Source: Lysinibacillus pinottii (lineage in GTDB: Bacteria; Bacillota; Bacilli; Bacillales_A; Planococcaceae). From it: DNA of 64,000 bases. The position numbers and the translations under genes were made by a program. Location of the stretch: contig NZ_JANTOO010000010.1 of assembly GCF_024753545.1 (NCBI RefSeq), forward strand, positions 248,001 through 312,000, in the 5' to 3' direction. Positions 60,489 through 64,000 of the stretch are shown piece after piece. The notes below the pieces were generated by a model. It did not search any database and was not told the DNA's origin. It was given only the letters and a program-made list of their open reading frames with translations. The number at the start of each line of letters is the position of its first letter. Position 1 is the stretch's first letter.

Positions 60489-61439
60489 TCACTCCAGTGA
60501 AATGCCTAAAAAATCGCTTAAAAAGGCTTTGTTTTGTTCCACATCAATCACGATCGAATCGCCGGCATGGCTAAAGTTTTGGAATTGGTAGCTTCCTTCG
60601 ATTGGAATCGTTGCTTTTTCAATGTTCACCTTGCCCTTTGATAGTAATTTTAGCACTTGTTGCATTTCTTCAGCAGAAGAATAATCGGTTGTAATATAGC
60701 CTTGTGCTGCCCCTACGAATTTTGGTAAATGCAATACATTCGCAGGTGTCAAAAGCTCATTTTTTAAAGCCTCTATGACCTTTTGCTGACGAGCAACACG
60801 ACCGAAATCACCTTCTGCATCATGACGGAAGCGTGCATAGCCTAGTAACTCCTGTCCATTTAAGTGATGTACACCTTGCTTCAACTCTACCCCAATATTT
60901 TCGGACATATCCTTCTCAACATCCATCTCAACACCATTAGGTGCTAAAATATCCACCAACGATTCAAAGTTTTTAAAATCAATAAGGGCATAATGGTGAA
61001 TCGGTAAGCCGAACATATTTGTTAGTGTATCCTTCAGTAGCTGTACCCCATCTAAGTAGTACGCTGTATTAAGCTTATAGGATTGATAGCCAGGGATATC
61101 CGCATAAATATCCCGCATAAAGGATACCAGTTTAATATCGTTGTTTGATTTATTCCAAGATAATACCATCATCGTATCTGTTCGAGATTTTTCCTCGCCA
61201 CGTGTATCGACACCGAGAATTAAGTAATTTTCAATATCGCCTTTTAACGTATCGCCAGAGAAATCCTCCTGCTCGACTTGTGTTTGATTGGCAAGCTTTA
61301 GTCCACTGCGGTACTGCATAATCGAGTAGCCTGCCACTACTATGATACACAGTAATAATAATGTGAAAATTGCTCTCCCTTTACGAAGCTTTCGGTTTTT
61401 AGGACGTTGTGAGCGTCTTGTATAATCTTGCTCTTCCAT
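60489..61439 (-). CDS. LytR-CpsA-Psr (LCP) family wall-polymer ligase
   Basis: Start set at ATG 61439 after GAGGAG; an upstream frame to 61529 has no site. 316 residues: basic N-terminus, one membrane helix (AIFTLLLLCIIVVAGYSIMQ), LCP core with LILGVDTRGEEKSRTDTMMV, FMRDIYADIPGYQSYKLNTA and GYARFRHDAEGDFGRVARQQ (Arg and Asp for pyrophosphate-lipid binding). It transfers anionic polymers (teichoic-type) to peptidoglycan outside the cell. Confidence 0.94.
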   Translation of the reverse strand: MEEQDYTRRSQRPKNRKLRKGRAIFTLLLLCIIVVAGYSIMQYRSGLKLANQTQVEQEDFSGDTLKGDIENYLILGVDTRGEEKSRTDTMMVLSWNKSNNDIKLVSFMRDIYADIPGYQSYKLNTAYYLDGVQLLKDTLTNMFGLPIHHYALIDFKNFESLVDILAPNGVEMDVEKDMSENIGVELKQGVHHLNGQELLGYARFRHDAEGDFGRVARQQKVIEALKNELLTPANVLHLPKFVGAAQGYITTDYSSAEEMQQVLKLLSKGKVNIEKATIPIEGSYQFQNFSHAGDSIVIDVEQNKAFLSDFLGISLE

Positions 61440-61615
61440 AATGACTAACTCCTCTATTTTTTTATAGTTAATGTAACGATTGATTAGCCGGAAAGTTTCA
61501 TTTGTTGATAGAGGAAGTCCCAACTTCATCTATCTTATTGTTATTTTACACCCAAATGCTCAGTTTTTTCGCCAAACAATGCTATAATATTTTCACAAAA
61601 GAAAGGATGATGTAC

Positions 61616-62137
61616 ATGATAGAAAAAGCTACTTTTGCTGGCGGTTGTTTTTGGTGCATGGTTAAGCCATTCGTCGAGTGGGATGGTATACATAAAGTAA
61701 CATCTGGTTATATGGGCGGTCATTTAGAAAACCCAACATACGAGGATGTTAAGAAAGGGACTTCTGGCCATCTAGAGGTCGTCGAAATTGAATTCGATCC
61801 AGCCATTTTTAGCTATGAACAACTGTTAGACATTTATTGGATGCAAATTGATCCCACTGATGCTTTCGGACAGTTTCATGATCGTGGAGAGTCCTATTCA
61901 ACGGCCATCTTTACTTACACGGATGAACAAAAGAAAATCGCCGAGGCCTCGAAAGAAAAGCTTGCCACTAGTGGACGCTTCGATAAACCTATTGTAACCA
62001 AAATTCGGGATGCTGAACGCTTCTATCCTGCGGAAGACTATCACCAAGATTACTATAAAAAAGAAGCTAATCACTATCAGCAAGACCGTGCTATTTCCGG
62101 CCGTGATGAATTTATAACTAAGCATTGGGATCAATAA
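61616..62137 (+). CDS. msrA: Peptide methionine sulfoxide reductase A
   Basis: Start at ATG 61616, 6 bp after AAAGGATG; two further Met codons precede it. 173 residues. The catalytic site GGCFWCMVKPF (Cys near residue 10) is followed by DPTDAFGQFHDRGESYSTAI (Asp and Glu of the family) and YHQDYYKK. It reduces methionine-S-sulfoxide in proteins. A terminator follows at 62144-62181. Confidence 0.95.
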   Translation: MIEKATFAGGCFWCMVKPFVEWDGIHKVTSGYMGGHLENPTYEDVKKGTSGHLEVVEIEFDPAIFSYEQLLDIYWMQIDPTDAFGQFHDRGESYSTAIFTYTDEQKKIAEASKEKLATSGRFDKPIVTKIRDAERFYPAEDYHQDYYKKEANHYQQDRAISGRDEFITKHWDQ

Positions 62138-62143
62138 ACAATT

Positions 62144-62182
62144 AGAGGTGCCTCAACCATTTCATTGAGACACCTCTCTTTT
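62144..62182. terminator. Terminator between msrA and recQ
   Basis: AGAGGTGCCTCAA and TTGAGACACCTCT with T-run. Confidence 0.85.
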
Positions 62183-62214
62183 TTGTAAAAGCACGTGCTT
62201 GATCGAAAATTGTC

Positions 62215-63987
62215 CTAGATGGGTGTTTCTAAAAACGATTGTAACGCCTCAAAGAAACGTTTGCCGTATTTATCAAATTTCACTTCACCAATGCCGCTTA
62301 TGTGGCGTAAATCGTCCAATTCTGCTGGCTTCTTGTCACATAATTCACGCAATGTTTTATCCGAGAATACTACAAATGGCGGTACTTTCTCTTCATCTGC
62401 AATTTCTTTTCGCAACACACGTAAATGTTCAAATAATGGATCATTATCTACCAGTTTTTTAACCGCTACAGCTTCTTTCCGCATGACCTGTCGTTGGCCA
62501 AGTAGTACTTCTTTACCCTCGGCTGACACATAAATAGTTGGATATGTGCCGTGTTTAACAGCCAATAAACCCTCTGCAATTAGAAACTCAATAAAGTTCG
62601 AGACATCTTTAGACGAATAATGTCCCTTCAAAATACCATAGGTGGATAAACGAGCAAACCCAAATTCCGTCATTTTTTGATTTTTGGAGCCGATGAGTAC
62701 TTGTGCTACCATCGTCTTGCCGAATTTTTGGCCCATCCGTACAACACAAGCCAGTACCTTTTGTGCATCCTCTGTCACATTCATCATGGTACGACCATCA
62801 TTACAATTACTACAGCGACCACAAGGCTCCTCTTGTACTTCACCAAAATACGCTAAAATAGCATTTTGAAGACAGCCCTCTGTATGGCAATAGTCGACCA
62901 TTGTTTGGAGCTTCGCTAATTCCTGTGGTATTCGTGCCTCGTCTTGCGATTGCTCAATAAGAAAACGCTGAGTTTGAACATCACCGGAGGCATACAATAA
63001 TATACAAGCACTTGGAAGACCATCTCGACCAGCTCTCCCTGCTTCTTGGTAATAGCTCTCCATATTCCGAGGCATTTGATAGTGCAGGACAAAGCGCACA
63101 TTGCTTTTATCGATTCCCATGCCAAAGGCGTTGGTAGCCACCATAATACGCGCCTCATCTTTTAAAAATCGCTCCTGCTCTGCCATACGTAGTTCCTCTG
63201 ATAGCCCCGCATGATATTTGGCTACTGCTTCTCCAGTACGACTAAGCATGTCATAAATCGCGTCTACCGCCTTTCGTGTGGCGGCGTAGATAATACCGAC
63301 TTCCTGTTTATTTTTCTGTAAGTAATTTTTAATATAACGTTCTTTATTTTCTCCAATTAGCACCGAAAGTGCCAAGTTATCACGCGTAAAGCCTGTCATC
63401 ACTGTTGCATTTTCGTCAATGTTTAATAAATGCCGAATATCCTCACAAACAGCAGGTGTCGCAGTGGCGGTAAGAGCTAATACAGTTGGCTTCTGCGGCC
63501 ACAGTGTAAAAAGCTTTTGAATGGAGCGATAACTTGGTCTAAAATCATGACCCCATTGTGAAATACAGTGAGCTTCGTCTACCGCAATTAATGGGACGGA
63601 TAAATAGGACAATGCTTGAAGGAAGGAAGCACTTTCCAGTCGTTCAGGTGCGATATAAAGTAGTTTTAAATAACCAGCACTAGCTAGCTGCATCGTTTCA
63701 TTCACTTCTTGTGCTGTTAATGTACTATTTATATAGGCAGCAGGAATATTAGCTGCTCGTAAAGCTTCCACCTGATCTTGCATTAAAGAAATAAGGGGCG
63801 ATATGACAATTGTCAGCCCCTCAAGTATTAACGCAGGAATCTGATAGCAAATGGATTTCCCACCACCTGTTGGCATCACACACAGGCTTGATTGTCCATG
63901 TAATGTTTGTTCAATAATTTGGGCTTGTCCTTGCCTGAAGGCTCCATAGCCAAAATGATGCTGTAGCATTTGTCTTGCTTGCTCCAT
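62215..63987 (-). CDS. recQ: ATP-dependent DNA helicase RecQ
   Basis: 590 residues, full RecQ layout: SF2 helicase with Walker A MPTGGGKSICYQIP (about 40), DEAH box AVDEAHCISQWGHDFRPSY (about 130) and motif VI QEAGRAGRDGLPS (about 315). RecQ zinc region C..CGRCSNCN near 370-390, winged helix, then HRDC (FEHLRVLRKEIADEEKVPPF, about 515-585). Unwinds DNA during repair and recombination. Confidence 0.96.
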   Translation of the reverse strand: MEQARQMLQHHFGYGAFRQGQAQIIEQTLHGQSSLCVMPTGGGKSICYQIPALILEGLTIVISPLISLMQDQVEALRAANIPAAYINSTLTAQEVNETMQLASAGYLKLLYIAPERLESASFLQALSYLSVPLIAVDEAHCISQWGHDFRPSYRSIQKLFTLWPQKPTVLALTATATPAVCEDIRHLLNIDENATVMTGFTRDNLALSVLIGENKERYIKNYLQKNKQEVGIIYAATRKAVDAIYDMLSRTGEAVAKYHAGLSEELRMAEQERFLKDEARIMVATNAFGMGIDKSNVRFVLHYQMPRNMESYYQEAGRAGRDGLPSACILLYASGDVQTQRFLIEQSQDEARIPQELAKLQTMVDYCHTEGCLQNAILAYFGEVQEEPCGRCSNCNDGRTMMNVTEDAQKVLACVVRMGQKFGKTMVAQVLIGSKNQKMTEFGFARLSTYGILKGHYSSKDVSNFIEFLIAEGLLAVKHGTYPTIYVSAEGKEVLLGQRQVMRKEAVAVKKLVDNDPLFEHLRVLRKEIADEEKVPPFVVFSDKTLRELCDKKPAELDDLRHISGIGEVKFDKYGKRFFEALQSFLETPI

Positions 63988-64000
63988 GCAAAGTTCACTC

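Overview
The window is low-GC Bacillales DNA, most like Lysinibacillus or a close Planococcaceae relative. That assignment is an inference from the family mix: endospore germinant-receptor genes, an SLH-anchored NlpC/P60 enzyme, an aa3-type quinol oxidase, an actinobacteria-like purine/ureide catabolic cluster controlled by a PucR protein, and AGGAGG-type ribosome binding sites throughout. No rRNA, tRNA or CRISPR array was seen.

Layout. Positions 1-11,500 hold a ureide (allantoate) catabolic region: allC, allE, allD, fdrA (allF) and a partial allG run leftward as one operon, pucR faces them across a lactate-permease relic, and an MFS carrier plus a cupin/2-hydroxyacid dehydrogenase pair follow. 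Positions 12,000-18,000 hold a cell-wall hydrolase, a DHA2 drug exporter, decayed gene remnants and a MocR/PdxR-type regulator flanked by paired direct repeats. Positions 18,000-22,000 are qoxABCD. Positions 22,000-34,000 hold a regulator/MFS pair, a PhzF protein, a two-component system with a glucosaminidase, an acetyltransferase, a gerA-type germination operon and a nucleoside hydrolase. Positions 34,000-39,700 hold an unusual UvrA-like ATPase, ArsR/SRPBCC, a Dph6-like ATPase and a Nudix hydrolase.

The most striking object is at 40,086-42,520. A HAD-hydrolase gene is split by an IStron: a group I intron at the left end fused to an IS607-type tnpA (serine recombinase) and tnpB (RNA-guided nuclease) pair. 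Its 25-bp subterminal inverted repeats (23/25 identical) and GG cores at both ends fix the boundaries. Removing 2,433 bp restores an uninterrupted 224-residue HAD protein. The intron core (P1, P2, P7, P8, P9) can be read from the sequence.

Positions 42,870-64,000 hold proS with its T-box, a PAS-GGDEF-EAL protein, two tandem small paralogous proteins of unknown function, a DinB protein, a Xer-type recombinase, a cp-ATP-grasp / alpha-E / transglutaminase cluster, a catalytically degenerate tyrosine recombinase, an enoyl-CoA hydratase, a P-loop/Asp23-like protein, an aminotransferase, a cupin pseudogene with one nonsense codon, an AI-2E family permease, an LCP protein, msrA and recQ.

Functional links: the all/fdr genes would take allantoate to ureidoglycine, ureidoglycolate, oxalurate, then oxamate plus carbamoyl phosphate. 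The ger, NlpC/P60, LCP and glucosaminidase genes fit a spore-forming Gram-positive envelope. Several relics (lactate permease, ABC-F, MFS tail, copper-amine-oxidase-like domain, cupin) show active gene decay between conserved blocks.
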